Positions 9,152 to 18,419 of a DNA stretch of 64,000 nt are shown piece by piece. This stretch comes from Propionivibrio soli (GTDB lineage Bacteria > Pseudomonadota > Gammaproteobacteria > Burkholderiales > Rhodocyclaceae): NCBI RefSeq assembly GCF_025770765.1, contig NZ_JANZKY010000009.1, positions 163,474-227,473 of the forward strand, read 5' to 3'. Position 1 is the stretch's first letter, and every line of letters starts with the position of its first letter. The position numbers and the translations under genes were made by a program. Below the pieces are notes generated by a model. It saw only the letters and a list, made by a program, of their open reading frames with translations, was not told the DNA's origin and searched no databases.

Positions 9152-9157
9152 TATAAT
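9152..9157 (+). promoter_or_regulatory. possible -10 element of pssA
   Basis: A perfect TATAAT sits six bases before the GTG proposed as the pssA start, with no convincing -35 hexamer at 16-18 bases. If it is used, the mRNA would start at or very near the start codon (leaderless), or translation would start further downstream. Confidence 0.35.
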
Positions 9158-9163
9158 CGGTCT

Positions 9164-10573
9164 GTGGAACCAACGACCAGACGCCTTCTGAAACCTTCGA
9201 GTCTTGCTTCGGCATGGCAGCGGTTGCGCGGCCGGGCACACGACCGCTCTCTGCTCGACGACTTGCCGCGCATCGCCGTTCCGGCGAAAGACTTCACGAC
9301 GTTGAGCGGGCCGACCAACTACCGTGAAACCCTGCTGGCTTTAATCGCCGGCGCGCAACGGCGCATCCTGATTGCCGCGCTTTACTTGCAGGACGACGAC
9401 GGCGGGCGCGAAATCCTCTCCGCCCTCTACGACGCCAAGGCCGCGCGCCCGCAATTGGAAATCGCGGTCTTCGTCGACTGGCATCGGGCGCAGCGCGGGC
9501 TGATCGGAAAAGCGAAATCGGCCGGCAATTCCGCCTTGTACCGCGATATGGCGAGGCGCCTCGGGCCGGGTGTCAATATCTACGGCGTGCCGGTGCAGCG
9601 GCGCGAATTCCTCGGCGTCATGCACCTCAAGGGGTTTGTGGTCGACGACACGGTGCTCTACAGCGGCGCCAGCCTGAATGACGTCTACTTGCAGCGGCAC
9701 GAGCGCTACCGCCTCGACCGGTACCATGTGATCCGCAGCCGAGCGCTGGCTGACAGCCTGGCCGGTCTGCTGACGGAAATCGTACGCGGTAATCCGGCGG
9801 TGCATCCGTTCGGGCCCGGCCGGCCGCCGGCCACGGCGGCCATCGGCAACGCGATCATCCGCTTCCGCCGCCTGCTCGCGAAAAGCCGATACCAGTTTGC
9901 TCCGGGAAAACCCGGTTCCGGAGAGGTTGGCATCACGCCGTTGGTCGGTCTTGGCATGCGCAACAACGAGCTGAATGCCACGATCCTGAAGCTGCTCGCG
10001 CGCGCCGAAAAACACCTTGTACTCTTCACGCCGTACTTCAACTTGCCGACGCCGATGCGCAAGGCCATCGGCAATCGCATCAAGGCCGGATGCCAGGTGA
10101 CGATCATCCTCGGCGACAAAACGGCGAACGATTTCTACATTCCGCCGGATGAGCCGTTCAAGACAATCGGTGCCCTGCCTTATCTGTACGAAGCCAACCT
10201 GCGCCGGTTCTGCCGTACTTTTCAGAAGGCGATCGACAACGGCTTGCTCAACGTGCACCTGTGGAAGCACGACGACAATACCTTCCACCTCAAAGGCATG
10301 CTCGTCGACTCCGATTACGCGTTGCTCACCGGCAACAACTTCAACCCGCGCGCGTGGCGGCTGGACGTCGAGAACGGTCTGGTGATCCACGATCCGGAGA
10401 ACCTGCTGCTCGGTCAGCATCTCGCCGAACTCGACCGTATCCTCGAGCACGCCCGGCGACTGAATAACCACCAGGCGCTTGATGCCGTCGAGAGCTATCC
10501 GCTGCCCGTGCAGCGCCTGATCAAGCGGTTGGCGCGCGTACGCGCGGACCGTCTGGTCAATCAAATGCTGTAG
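9164..10573 (+). CDS. pssA: CDP-diacylglycerol--serine O-phosphatidyltransferase (PssA, phospholipase D type)
   Basis: This enzyme makes phosphatidylserine, the precursor of phosphatidylethanolamine, and acts at the membrane surface. The protein is close to E. coli PssA throughout. It has two HKD sites, HLKGFVVDD and HLKGMLVDS, and shared blocks FVDWHRAQRG, YSGASLNDVYL, GDKTANDFYIP, GALPYLYE and NPRAWRLD. With the GTG start at 9164 it has 469 residues against 451 in E. coli; a TTG about 20 codons in is a possible alternative. It could be mistaken for a cardiolipin synthase, but the conserved blocks fit PssA. Most betaproteobacteria use an unrelated small Pss. Confidence 0.93.
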   Translation: MEPTTRRLLKPSSLASAWQRLRGRAHDRSLLDDLPRIAVPAKDFTTLSGPTNYRETLLALIAGAQRRILIAALYLQDDDGGREILSALYDAKAARPQLEIAVFVDWHRAQRGLIGKAKSAGNSALYRDMARRLGPGVNIYGVPVQRREFLGVMHLKGFVVDDTVLYSGASLNDVYLQRHERYRLDRYHVIRSRALADSLAGLLTEIVRGNPAVHPFGPGRPPATAAIGNAIIRFRRLLAKSRYQFAPGKPGSGEVGITPLVGLGMRNNELNATILKLLARAEKHLVLFTPYFNLPTPMRKAIGNRIKAGCQVTIILGDKTANDFYIPPDEPFKTIGALPYLYEANLRRFCRTFQKAIDNGLLNVHLWKHDDNTFHLKGMLVDSDYALLTGNNFNPRAWRLDVENGLVIHDPENLLLGQHLAELDRILEHARRLNNHQALDAVESYPLPVQRLIKRLARVRADRLVNQML

Positions 10574-10865
10574 GTCGTTCGAGCATTACCCGAGCAGCCC
10601 GGCATGATCGCGTGCAGAGGCAAGGAACGCTAAGAAGCAGCAGTTAATTCCGGCCCCTCCGCTGCCAAGTCCCGCGTTCTCAGTGAACGCCCCCCTATCG
10701 CGGCGTTTGTGAGCCTATCTCGTTCGGGCTCGTGCCGTTGCCTTGAAGAAGCCGACCGCTCGATCAGCGGTCGGCGAGCGCGACGCCGCCGATTCGCCGG
10801 TTACTCGCTCATCCCCGGTGCGGAACACCGAGGTCGCTCGCCCGAATATGACTGCGTCGCTGGAT
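10574..10865. other. intergenic region between pssA and the hemerythrin gene
   Basis: This 292-base gap separates the convergent ends of pssA and the hemerythrin gene. The only clear structure is the hairpin at 10751-10775, described separately. No coding frame resembles a known family. Confidence 0.4.
10746..10775 (-). terminator. possible intrinsic terminator of the hemerythrin gene
   Basis: GCCGACCGCT and AGCGGTCGGC (10751-10775) form a perfect 10-bp stem with a 5-base loop. Read on the minus strand, the hairpin is followed by TTCTTC. It lies 90 bases past the hemerythrin stop codon. The T-tract is short, so termination may be partial. Confidence 0.5.
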
Positions 10866-11354
10866 CTACTGCCAGAACTTCCACCAGTGCCTGGCTTCCT
10901 CCGCCCGCGCGACGTTGCCTGCTGTATCCGGTGTCGACGTTCTGTGTCGTATGGACTTGATAAAAAAGGCGCCGAACTGTTTGTCCACGACTTGTATGTG
11001 CTGCGTAAGCCAGTTCTTCAGAAAATGAAGCAACTCGAACGAAATCCCGGTTTCTCCGGCAGCGACCTTTTTCTGCAGCGCGACAACTTGCTGGATCAAC
11101 GCCTCGTGCTTGACCTTGTGCGAGTCATACTCCGGATAGCTTGACGCTTGCATCAGGCTTTCCTCGGTAGCGAAGTGGACGCGCGTGTATTCCGTCAAAT
11201 CGCGAAGCATATCGCGCGCCACACTCGACCCGTGGTGTTCGCGAATCGCCCGATGCAGGTTGTTGAGCAGTTCCACCAAATGCTTGTGCTGCTTATCAAC
11301 TTCTTGAATGCCAACCGAAAGGTCATCTGACCACGAAATCAACTCCTCCGTCAT
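10866..11354 (-). CDS. bacteriohemerythrin
   Basis: This is a small non-heme di-iron O2-binding protein of 162 residues. All expected iron ligands are present: His23 (in DKQHKHL), His60 and Glu64 (VHFATEE), His83 (KHE), His119 (LTQHI) and Asp124. The hemerythrin domain fills residues 1-130 and a basic, Trp-rich tail of about 30 residues follows. The ATG at 11354 has a perfect GGGGAGG Shine-Dalgarno. It stands alone on the minus strand. A role in oxygen sensing, storage or delivery is inferred from the family; there is no fused signalling domain. Confidence 0.93.
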   Translation of the reverse strand: MTEELISWSDDLSVGIQEVDKQHKHLVELLNNLHRAIREHHGSSVARDMLRDLTEYTRVHFATEESLMQASSYPEYDSHKVKHEALIQQVVALQKKVAAGETGISFELLHFLKNWLTQHIQVVDKQFGAFFIKSIRHRTSTPDTAGNVARAEEARHWWKFWQ

Positions 11355-11640
11355 ATCGACACCTCCCCGGGACTGAGTAACGTTTTGGATTGGAACTCGC
11401 CAGCTAACGATATAGATATACATTAGCAGCGATTGCCACGAAAACGGCTACGCCGAGGTCTGAATCCGGCGCTTGTCTTGTTTGCGCGCCAAAAAGAAGA
11501 CGGTTGGCCAAGTAAAGACCGGTGGCGTCATTGAGGGTCACGCAGCAAATGTCGACGCATTCGGTAGGGCTTCCTTCTCTCCATTTCATGAACCGAGCGG
11601 AGAACGACGGTGCATCAGGCCGGGGCCAACAATTCCTGCA

Positions 11641-12762
11641 TCAGGCATTGCCGCGCGGCAACGTCACCGTCATGCACAGGCCGCCTTCGGGGCGGTTCGC
11701 CGCGTCGATGCGGCCGCCATGGTTCTCGACGACCTGGCGCGCGATGGCGAGGCCCAGGCCGTAACCCTTGGCATCCGGCGTGGGCGCGCTGCGGAAAAAG
11801 GGGACGAAGAGGCGTTCGAGATCGAAGCCCGAAACCCCCGGTCCGCGGTCCTCGACGCGGATCGTGACGGCTTCTGCCGACGACGACGCGGTGATCCCGA
11901 TCCAGCCTCCTGCGTGGGCGTAGGCCAGCGCGTTGCGCAGCAGATTGTCGAATACGCGGTGCAACATCTCCGGGTCGCCGGCGACAATGACGTCGCGGCC
12001 TACCGCAAGCTCGATTCGGCAACCGGCGAGTTCCGCCTCCGGTACCGCATCCTCGACGACGTCGGCAAGCAGCTCGGCGAGGTCGACCGCTTCGTTGGCG
12101 CGTTCCTGCATCCGCGATTCGAGGCGCGACAACGTCAGCAATTCACTGAGCAACCGGTCCATGCGCGATGACTCATGTTCCAGCCGCGACAGGCAATCGT
12201 CGAGTCGGCCGGGCTGTTGCCGCATCAGGCCGATGATGGCGTTCAGGCGCGCGAGTGGCGACCGCAGTTCGTGCGACACGTCGTGGAGCAAACGCCGCTG
12301 GCTCTGCATCAACTGGGCGAGATGTTGCGCCATGCGATCGAAATCGCGGCCGAGGTCGGCGAGTTCGTCGCGCCGGTTTCCCATCGCGGCGCCCGCGCCG
12401 GGCGTAAGTTGGCCATTGGCCGCCATCTGCAGGGCGTGGCGCAAGCGACGAATCGGCCGCGCCACGTAGGCGGCGAGCAGGCCGGCGAAGACGAGGCTGA
12501 CCAGGGCCCCGGTCAGCAGGTGGGCTACCGGAATGCGGGCGCGCGGTGGCGGAGGAAACCGGCGCAGTTCCGGTGGTGGCTCTCCGGGCCGCTCGGGGCG
12601 CGGTGCCGCGAAGGGTGGCGGTTCGGTGGGGCTGGGTCCGAAATCGCGGTCCGCCGTCCAGATCCAGATGGCCAGGCCGATGCCGAGAACAGCCGTTACC
12701 TGTGCGAGGAAGAAGAAGACCAGGAATTTCCAGAACAAGCGGCCGAACGGCAGAAAAGACAT
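11641..12762 (-). CDS. two-component sensor histidine kinase (CpxA-like)
   Basis: This is an inner-membrane histidine kinase of 373 residues. It has TM1 at about 10-35, a periplasmic loop of only about 40 residues made mostly of Pro, Arg and Glu, TM2 at about 80-100, a HAMP domain, a HisKA box HDVSHELRSPLARL and an ATPase domain with DNLLRNAL, DRGPGV and GYGLGLAIA. It lies downstream of its response regulator with a 128-base gap. The catalytic half resembles CpxA, but the sensor loop is far shorter and lacks the CpxA periplasmic domain, so the signal may differ. Confidence 0.9.
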   Translation of the reverse strand: MSFLPFGRLFWKFLVFFFLAQVTAVLGIGLAIWIWTADRDFGPSPTEPPPFAAPRPERPGEPPPELRRFPPPPRARIPVAHLLTGALVSLVFAGLLAAYVARPIRRLRHALQMAANGQLTPGAGAAMGNRRDELADLGRDFDRMAQHLAQLMQSQRRLLHDVSHELRSPLARLNAIIGLMRQQPGRLDDCLSRLEHESSRMDRLLSELLTLSRLESRMQERANEAVDLAELLADVVEDAVPEAELAGCRIELAVGRDVIVAGDPEMLHRVFDNLLRNALAYAHAGGWIGITASSSAEAVTIRVEDRGPGVSGFDLERLFVPFFRSAPTPDAKGYGLGLAIARQVVENHGGRIDAANRPEGGLCMTVTLPRGNA

Positions 12763-12890
12763 TTAAGCTATCCGCGAAAACAGGAGACGGCGAGGTGCGA
12801 ACGCCTAGGCCGGACGACTGGGGTGTGAGACTCGCCTGGGATGCCAGAAAGCAAGCTGTATCGTCTCATCGTCGGCGGCGGTCGGCAGAG

Positions 12891-13598
12891 CTACCCCGTA
12901 AGCAGTTGATAACCCTTGCGCAGCACCGCCTGGATGCGCGGACGTCCGTCGGGGAGAGGCGGCATCTTGCGCCGGATGCTGCTCAGGTGCACATCGATGC
13001 TGCGATCATAACGTTCGAACGGCCGCCCGAGCCCTTGCTCGGAAAGCACATTCTTGCTCACGACGTGCCCAGCCTTTTGGATCAGAATTTCGAGCAGGTT
13101 GAATTCGGCATTGGTCAGCGGCAGGTCCTTGTCGTCCCAGGTGATGCGCCGTTGCCCCGAGTAGAGCGTGAGTTCGCCGAGGCGTACGCCGTCGCGCGCG
13201 CCGCCGCTCGCCACGGAAGGCGCCTGCGTCCGGCGCAGGATCGCGCGCAGGCGGGCGCTGAGCTCGCGCGGCGTACAAGGCTTCGGGACGTAGTCGTCAG
13301 CGCCGAGATCGAGGCCGAGAACGCGGCTTTCTTCATCGCCGCGTGCGGTGAGCATAAGGACTGGCAGGCTGCTGCGCGCGCGTATACGCCGTAGCACTTC
13401 GATGCCGCTGAAGCCCGGCATCATGACGTCGATGACAGCGATATCGGGCAGTTGGGTCGCTACCGCCTTGATCGCCGCCTCGCCGTCATGCGCGGTGGAT
13501 ACCCGAAATCCATCGCTGACCAGATAGGCGTCGAGCAGGCCAACCAGCTCGACGTCGTCATCGACGAGCAAGACGTGCGCAGGATCGGTAAGCGTCAT
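12891..13598 (-). CDS. cpxR: OmpR-family response regulator, CpxR-like
   Basis: This is a 235-residue cytosolic regulator. The receiver domain (about 9-120) has the acidic pair VDDD, the phosphoacceptor Asp in VIDVMMPG and the Lys in DDYVPKPC. The C-terminal winged helix has LTNAEFNLLEILI and RYDRSIDVHLSSIRRKM, close to CpxR (FDRAIDMHISNLRRK). A perfect CpxR box lies 64 bases upstream of its start, which supports both the assignment and autoregulation. The kinase gene follows. The name cpxR is a homology call. Confidence 0.85.
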   Translation of the reverse strand: MTLTDPAHVLLVDDDVELVGLLDAYLVSDGFRVSTAHDGEAAIKAVATQLPDIAVIDVMMPGFSGIEVLRRIRARSSLPVLMLTARGDEESRVLGLDLGADDYVPKPCTPRELSARLRAILRRTQAPSVASGGARDGVRLGELTLYSGQRRITWDDKDLPLTNAEFNLLEILIQKAGHVVSKNVLSEQGLGRPFERYDRSIDVHLSSIRRKMPPLPDGRPRIQAVLRKGYQLLTG

Positions 13599-13626
13599 CT
13601 TTCACAAAACGAGTTGCAGTCGGCAA

Positions 13627-13676
13627 ATGATACCGCTGGACGGTATGTCGCATCCGGCCGCTTTACGCGGATTTAC
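13627..13676 (-). promoter_or_regulatory. CpxR box and -10 element upstream of the response regulator gene
   Basis: On the minus strand GTAAATCCGCGTAAA (13662-13676) is an exact match to the CpxR box GTAAA-N5-GTAAA. A -10-like TATCAT (13627-13632) lies 29 bases further downstream, placing the box centre near -49. The hexamer at -35 is poor, as expected for an activator-dependent promoter. The box could also affect the divergent EF-hand gene 315 bases away. Confidence 0.65.
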
Positions 13677-13990
13677 GGCGCCGGCCAAACTTGCCGAGAC
13701 TCCCGGCAAATGCGGCGTATGCCCATGAAATAGTTCAAGAAAATACGGTAGTGGATTGCCGCTTCCGGCGCCCGGTGGATCGTCATGGGTGCTATCCATG
13801 ACTCCCTCGATTCTCTTATGCGAAATTCCAGCTGATTAGGCCGCTTTGCTTCACGCAGTTTTACTCGGCTTAACCCGAAACGCCCTGATTGGCAGGGATT
13901 TCTGGCCGATAACTTGCCAGTAGGCGAGTGGTTCCGCGTGTTGGCCAAGGCGACCTGCCGGCCGGCGTAACCAATTGAGAGGAGGCAATC
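13677..13990. other. intergenic region upstream of the EF-hand gene
   Basis: This 314-base stretch lies between the CpxR box and the EF-hand start. It must contain the EF-hand promoter. I see only the strong Shine-Dalgarno GAGAGGAGG at its 3' end; no clear sigma70 hexamer pair, RNA gene or convincing small gene is visible. Confidence 0.4.
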
Positions 13991-14671
13991 ATGAGCTCAG
14001 TGAGCAGCATCGGCAGCAGTTTCAGCGTCAGTGCCCTGTATTCGAAACTCGATACCAGCGGAAAGGGCTATTTCGAAGTCAGCGATCTTGAAACCGCGCT
14101 GTCCAGTTTGGATTCGAGCAGCTCGGATAAAGAGGTGACCGCCGCAAGCGAACTGTTCTCGCAACTCGACAGCGATGGCGACGGCAAGGTGACCGAGAGC
14201 GAGTTGACCACGAGTCTGAACAAACTCGCCGAGACACTCGACAACCAGTTCAATATGTCGCGCATGGAAGGGGCGATGCCCCCGCCACCCCCACCGGAGG
14301 ACGACGAAGGGTTCACGGAAGACGAGTTGAACAGCCAACTCGAGGAGATCGGCAGCACCGATTCGGCGCGGTCGACGTTGATCAGCAGCATCGTCGAGAA
14401 CTTCGACGCCGCCGACACCAACGAGGACGGCAAGGTGAGCAATGCCGAGGCGATGGCGTATGCGCAGGCGAACAACATCTTACCGGCTTCGGGTTCGTCG
14501 GCTTCGAACTCGGAAAGCGCCTCGTCAGCGTCGAGCAATACGAACTCGCAAAGCACGGTGAGCGATGCGCAGGTTTACCGCCAGTTGATGGACTTGATGC
14601 GTGCCTATGGTTCAGACGATACAGCGAACACCTTCGCTGAGACTTTGTCGAGCTTGTCGGCGCTCGCTTGA
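13991..14671 (+). CDS. EF-hand calcium-binding protein
   Basis: This is a 226-residue acidic, Ser-rich protein. EF-hand loops are DTSGKGYFEVSD (about 21-32, degenerate), DSDGDGKVTESE (about 60-71, canonical) and DTNEDGKVSNAE (about 140-151, canonical). A MPPPPPPEDDEG linker separates the two halves and a Ser/Asn-rich low-complexity segment lies near 165-190. There is no signal peptide; the N terminus is SSVSSIGSS-like. The gene has a strong Shine-Dalgarno and is divergent from the CpxR-like operon. Function is unknown; calcium buffering, or export without a cleaved signal, are possibilities. Confidence 0.88.
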   Translation: MSSVSSIGSSFSVSALYSKLDTSGKGYFEVSDLETALSSLDSSSSDKEVTAASELFSQLDSDGDGKVTESELTTSLNKLAETLDNQFNMSRMEGAMPPPPPPEDDEGFTEDELNSQLEEIGSTDSARSTLISSIVENFDAADTNEDGKVSNAEAMAYAQANNILPASGSSASNSESASSASSNTNSQSTVSDAQVYRQLMDLMRAYGSDDTANTFAETLSSLSALA

Positions 14672-14724
14672 GCCGCGCCTACGACGTCCGCTCCCCGGCG
14701 TTTGCCGCCTCGCCTCGCGACTGT

Positions 14725-15423
14725 TCAGCCAACGAAAAGGCAGGCGGCGATGCCGGTGGCGACGCCGTCCGCCATGCGCGTCTGCAATACCGGATCGCGC
14801 AGCGCCATCTCCTCCGCCCTGTGCTTGATGATGCCGGCCTCGAGGAGTACGGCCGGCAGAGTCGTTCGGTACAGCACGATGAGCTTGTCGTAGTAGTGCA
14901 CCGAGTTGGCGGCGTCGGCGTATGGGCGCGGCCGCCCGGGTATCGAATCGGCATGATGCGTGGCGCCGACGAAGCCGAGGCGGCGTAGTCGCGCGCCGAT
15001 CGACGACGCGCAGCGCAAGCTCGTCGCCAGGTCGGGGTTGTCGTGCGAAACGAAAAGGGAGAAGCCGATGTAGCGGTCGCTGTACGTCTGTGGCTTGCCT
15101 TCCCATTGCCACGTTTCGAGCAGGCTTTCCTGGACTGAGTCGTGGTGCACTGAGAGAAAGAAATCGGTGCCGGCCGCCTGCCGAGGACGTTCGTCGAGGC
15201 TCGCCACGCGGCCGTCGAAGTTGATCGGACGCACCGTGATGCCGCGCTCGGCCAGTGCCACGGCGACGCGTTCGGCCAGCACCCGGTTGAAGTCGAACTC
15301 GCGGCCACCGCGAGCGCTCACCGCACCGGTCGCCGCCAGCGTATGGCCGACGTCGACCGCGACCTCAAGCGCGTGGCCAGATAGAGGAACCGAGCAGGCG
15401 CATGCAAGAAGGATCGCCGCCAT
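14725..15423 (-). CDS. N-acetylmuramoyl-L-alanine amidase (Amidase_3 family), exported
   Basis: This is a periplasmic zinc amidase of 232 residues that cleaves the amide link between MurNAc and the stem peptide. A signal peptide covers about residues 1-18 (MAAILLACACSVPLSGHA). The zinc and catalytic residues of the family are visible: His in DVGHT, Glu in GGREFDFN, His in SVHHDS and the catalytic Glu in LLEAGII. It consists of the catalytic domain alone, without the AMIN or LysM domains of AmiC-type enzymes. It is convergent with the EF-hand gene, 54 bases apart. Confidence 0.88.
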   Translation of the reverse strand: MAAILLACACSVPLSGHALEVAVDVGHTLAATGAVSARGGREFDFNRVLAERVAVALAERGITVRPINFDGRVASLDERPRQAAGTDFFLSVHHDSVQESLLETWQWEGKPQTYSDRYIGFSLFVSHDNPDLATSLRCASSIGARLRRLGFVGATHHADSIPGRPRPYADAANSVHYYDKLIVLYRTTLPAVLLEAGIIKHRAEEMALRDPVLQTRMADGVATGIAACLFVG

Positions 15424-15502
15424 TGCCCCACCACCGCCTGGTACCGCGGATCGGCGTGGCGGAGTATCTGCCGTATCGGGCGAACATCCGGATGAACTGC
15501 TG

Positions 15503-15886
15503 TTAGAAATCTTTCGCCGCCTCCCAGACGATGTAGCCCTTCTCCTTCTGGGTCAGCTCCATCAGATGGATCAGCGGATACGCGCGCTGCGCGAGATGGA
15601 CCCGGTTACGTCCGGCGCGACGTTTCTCTTCGTCTTCCGCGCGGCCGTCCTCGCCCTCTTCGTCCTCATCTTCGCCTTCTTCGCGGGCCTTGCGTTCCGC
15701 CTCCTGCGCTGCGGTCTTGTCGTCCTCCGCGGCCTGCCGCAGCTTCTCGATCGCTTCGGGGAGCTGCTCAAGGGTAAAGATGCCGCGTGCCGTTCCGGTC
15801 TTTCCCATGATGTCGAACAGGGGACGTAGGTGTTCGGCCAGCATGACCATTTCCCCCGATTTACTCGAAGTCAGCCTGACCAGCAT
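15503..15886 (-). CDS. DUF1840 family protein
   Basis: This is a 127-residue cytosolic protein. It starts MLVRLTSSKSGEMVMLAEH and contains GKTGTARGIFTLEQLPEAI, which I recognise as the conserved core of DUF1840, a family common in betaproteobacteria. A central highly charged Glu/Asp/Arg/Lys segment (about 55-92) is probably disordered or coiled. The C terminus is HLMELTQKEKGYIVWEAAKDF-like. Function is not known. It is monocistronic on the minus strand. Confidence 0.82.
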   Translation of the reverse strand: MLVRLTSSKSGEMVMLAEHLRPLFDIMGKTGTARGIFTLEQLPEAIEKLRQAAEDDKTAAQEAERKAREEGEDEDEEGEDGRAEDEEKRRAGRNRVHLAQRAYPLIHLMELTQKEKGYIVWEAAKDF

Positions 15887-16099
15887 AGTGATCCTCCGTA
15901 AAGTCGTGCGTGAGGGTTAGGCGCGAATCCGGCGACAGGTTCCCGGGAGCGAATCAACATCGTCAGGCGCAAAGGAGAAAGACGAAGCCAACGACAGGGC
16001 TTCGCCGCCCGGCTGCCAGGGAGTGGCCGACGCTATGCGCCGCGTCAACTTGATTTTACACGCCGCTGGATATGCCGGTGGCGATCGTTGCCGTGCGAG

Positions 16100-16120
16100 G
16101 CGGGGAGGCTACCTCCCCGC
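16100..16120 (-). terminator. stem-loop after the sugar operon
   Basis: GCGGGGAGG and CCTCCCCGC form a perfect 9-bp stem with a 3-base loop just past the last gene of the sugar operon. There is no T-tract on either strand, so it may protect the 3' end or mark a factor-dependent terminator. Confidence 0.35.
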
Positions 16121-16137
16121 GTGCGCAGGAGGAAAGG

Positions 16138-17286
<1,149 letters not shown>

Positions 17287-17300
17287 GTGGGTCTTCCTCC

Positions 17301-18299
17301 CTATTTTTCGAATGCCGCGTCGAAGGCTACGCCGGACGGTTTGAAATCCAGCCGCCGGCAGAACGCCGCGCTCTCCGTCGCACCGTGCACGCGGTCCATG
17401 CGGCTGTCTTCCCACTCGACCGACAGCGGACCGTGGTAGCCGATGTCGTTGAGCGCGACGATGATCGTTTCGAAATCGATCTGGCCGCGTCCGACACTGC
17501 GGAAGTCCCAGTAACGGCGCGCGTCGCCGAAACTCGTATGGCCGCCGAAGACACCGACGGAGCCGTCGCCCTTGCCCCACCATGCGTCCTTCATGTGCAC
17601 GTTGTAGATGCGTTCGCCAAAGGTGCGCAGGAGCTTCACGTAGTCGACGCCCTGGTAGCCGAGGTGGCTCGGGTCGAAATTGACGCCGAAGCGGCGGTGA
17701 TGTTTGACGGCCTCCAGCGCACGCTGCATGGAAACGATGTCGAAGGCGATTTCGGTGGGGTGGATTTCCAGCGCAAAGTTGACGTCGACCTGGTCGAACA
17801 CGTCGAGGATCGGCGTCCAGCGCGCGGCGAAGTCGGCGTAGCCCTTGGCCCAATAATCCTGGGTAGTCGGAGGAAAGGCATAGTTTGAATGCCAGATCGA
17901 CGAACCGGTGAAACCGGTAACCGTCTTGACGCCGAACTTCGCGGCCGCGCGGGCACAGTCCATCATCTCCGCGGCTGCGCGCTGACGCACGCCTTCCGGA
18001 TCGCCGTCGCCCCACACGTGTGGCGGCAGGATGCCCTGATGACGCTCGTCGATGCGGTCGCAGACCGCCTGACCCACGAGATGACAGCCGACGGCGAAAC
18101 ATTGCAGTCCGTGCTGCTCGAGCAATGCGCGCTTCTCGCGTAGATAGGCATCGGATTTGAGTGCCGCCTGGATGTCGAAGTGGTCTCCCCAGCAGGCGAG
18201 TTCGAGTCCGTCGTAGCCCATCGACTTGGCGAGTGGCGCGAGTTCGGCCAGGGGCAGGTCGCCCCATTGGCCAGTAAAGAGTGTGATCGGTCGGGTCAT
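17301..18299 (-). CDS. sugar phosphate isomerase/epimerase family TIM-barrel protein
   Basis: This is a 332-residue xylose-isomerase-like TIM barrel. Probable metal ligands are Glu178 (FALEIHP), Asp209 (NFDPSH), His235 (NVHMKD) and Glu295 (SVEWED). I chose the ATG at 18299, which has GAGGAGG upstream. It lies between the second binding protein and the Gfo/Idh gene. Relatives include YcjR-type epimerases and 3-keto-glycoside-processing enzymes as well as hydroxypyruvate isomerase-like proteins, so the exact reaction is open. Confidence 0.88.
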   Translation of the reverse strand: MTRPITLFTGQWGDLPLAELAPLAKSMGYDGLELACWGDHFDIQAALKSDAYLREKRALLEQHGLQCFAVGCHLVGQAVCDRIDERHQGILPPHVWGDGDPEGVRQRAAAEMMDCARAAAKFGVKTVTGFTGSSIWHSNYAFPPTTQDYWAKGYADFAARWTPILDVFDQVDVNFALEIHPTEIAFDIVSMQRALEAVKHHRRFGVNFDPSHLGYQGVDYVKLLRTFGERIYNVHMKDAWWGKGDGSVGVFGGHTSFGDARRYWDFRSVGRGQIDFETIIVALNDIGYHGPLSVEWEDSRMDRVHGATESAAFCRRLDFKPSGVAFDAAFEK

Positions 18300-18419
18300 G
18301 CTTGTCCTCCTCATGCAACGTGCTTGATGCTCCACTGACTGGGCCACGGACCACCGGGCCGCCGCGGCGCCGGACAACGGCAAGCCTCGGCGTCCCGGCG
18401 GCCCTGCCGCCATCCGTCT

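Noticed and set aside
11404..11589. A 61-codon minus-strand frame upstream of the hemerythrin gene
   Set aside because: It has no ribosome site and no resemblance to any family, and its start lies inside a gap with promoter elements.
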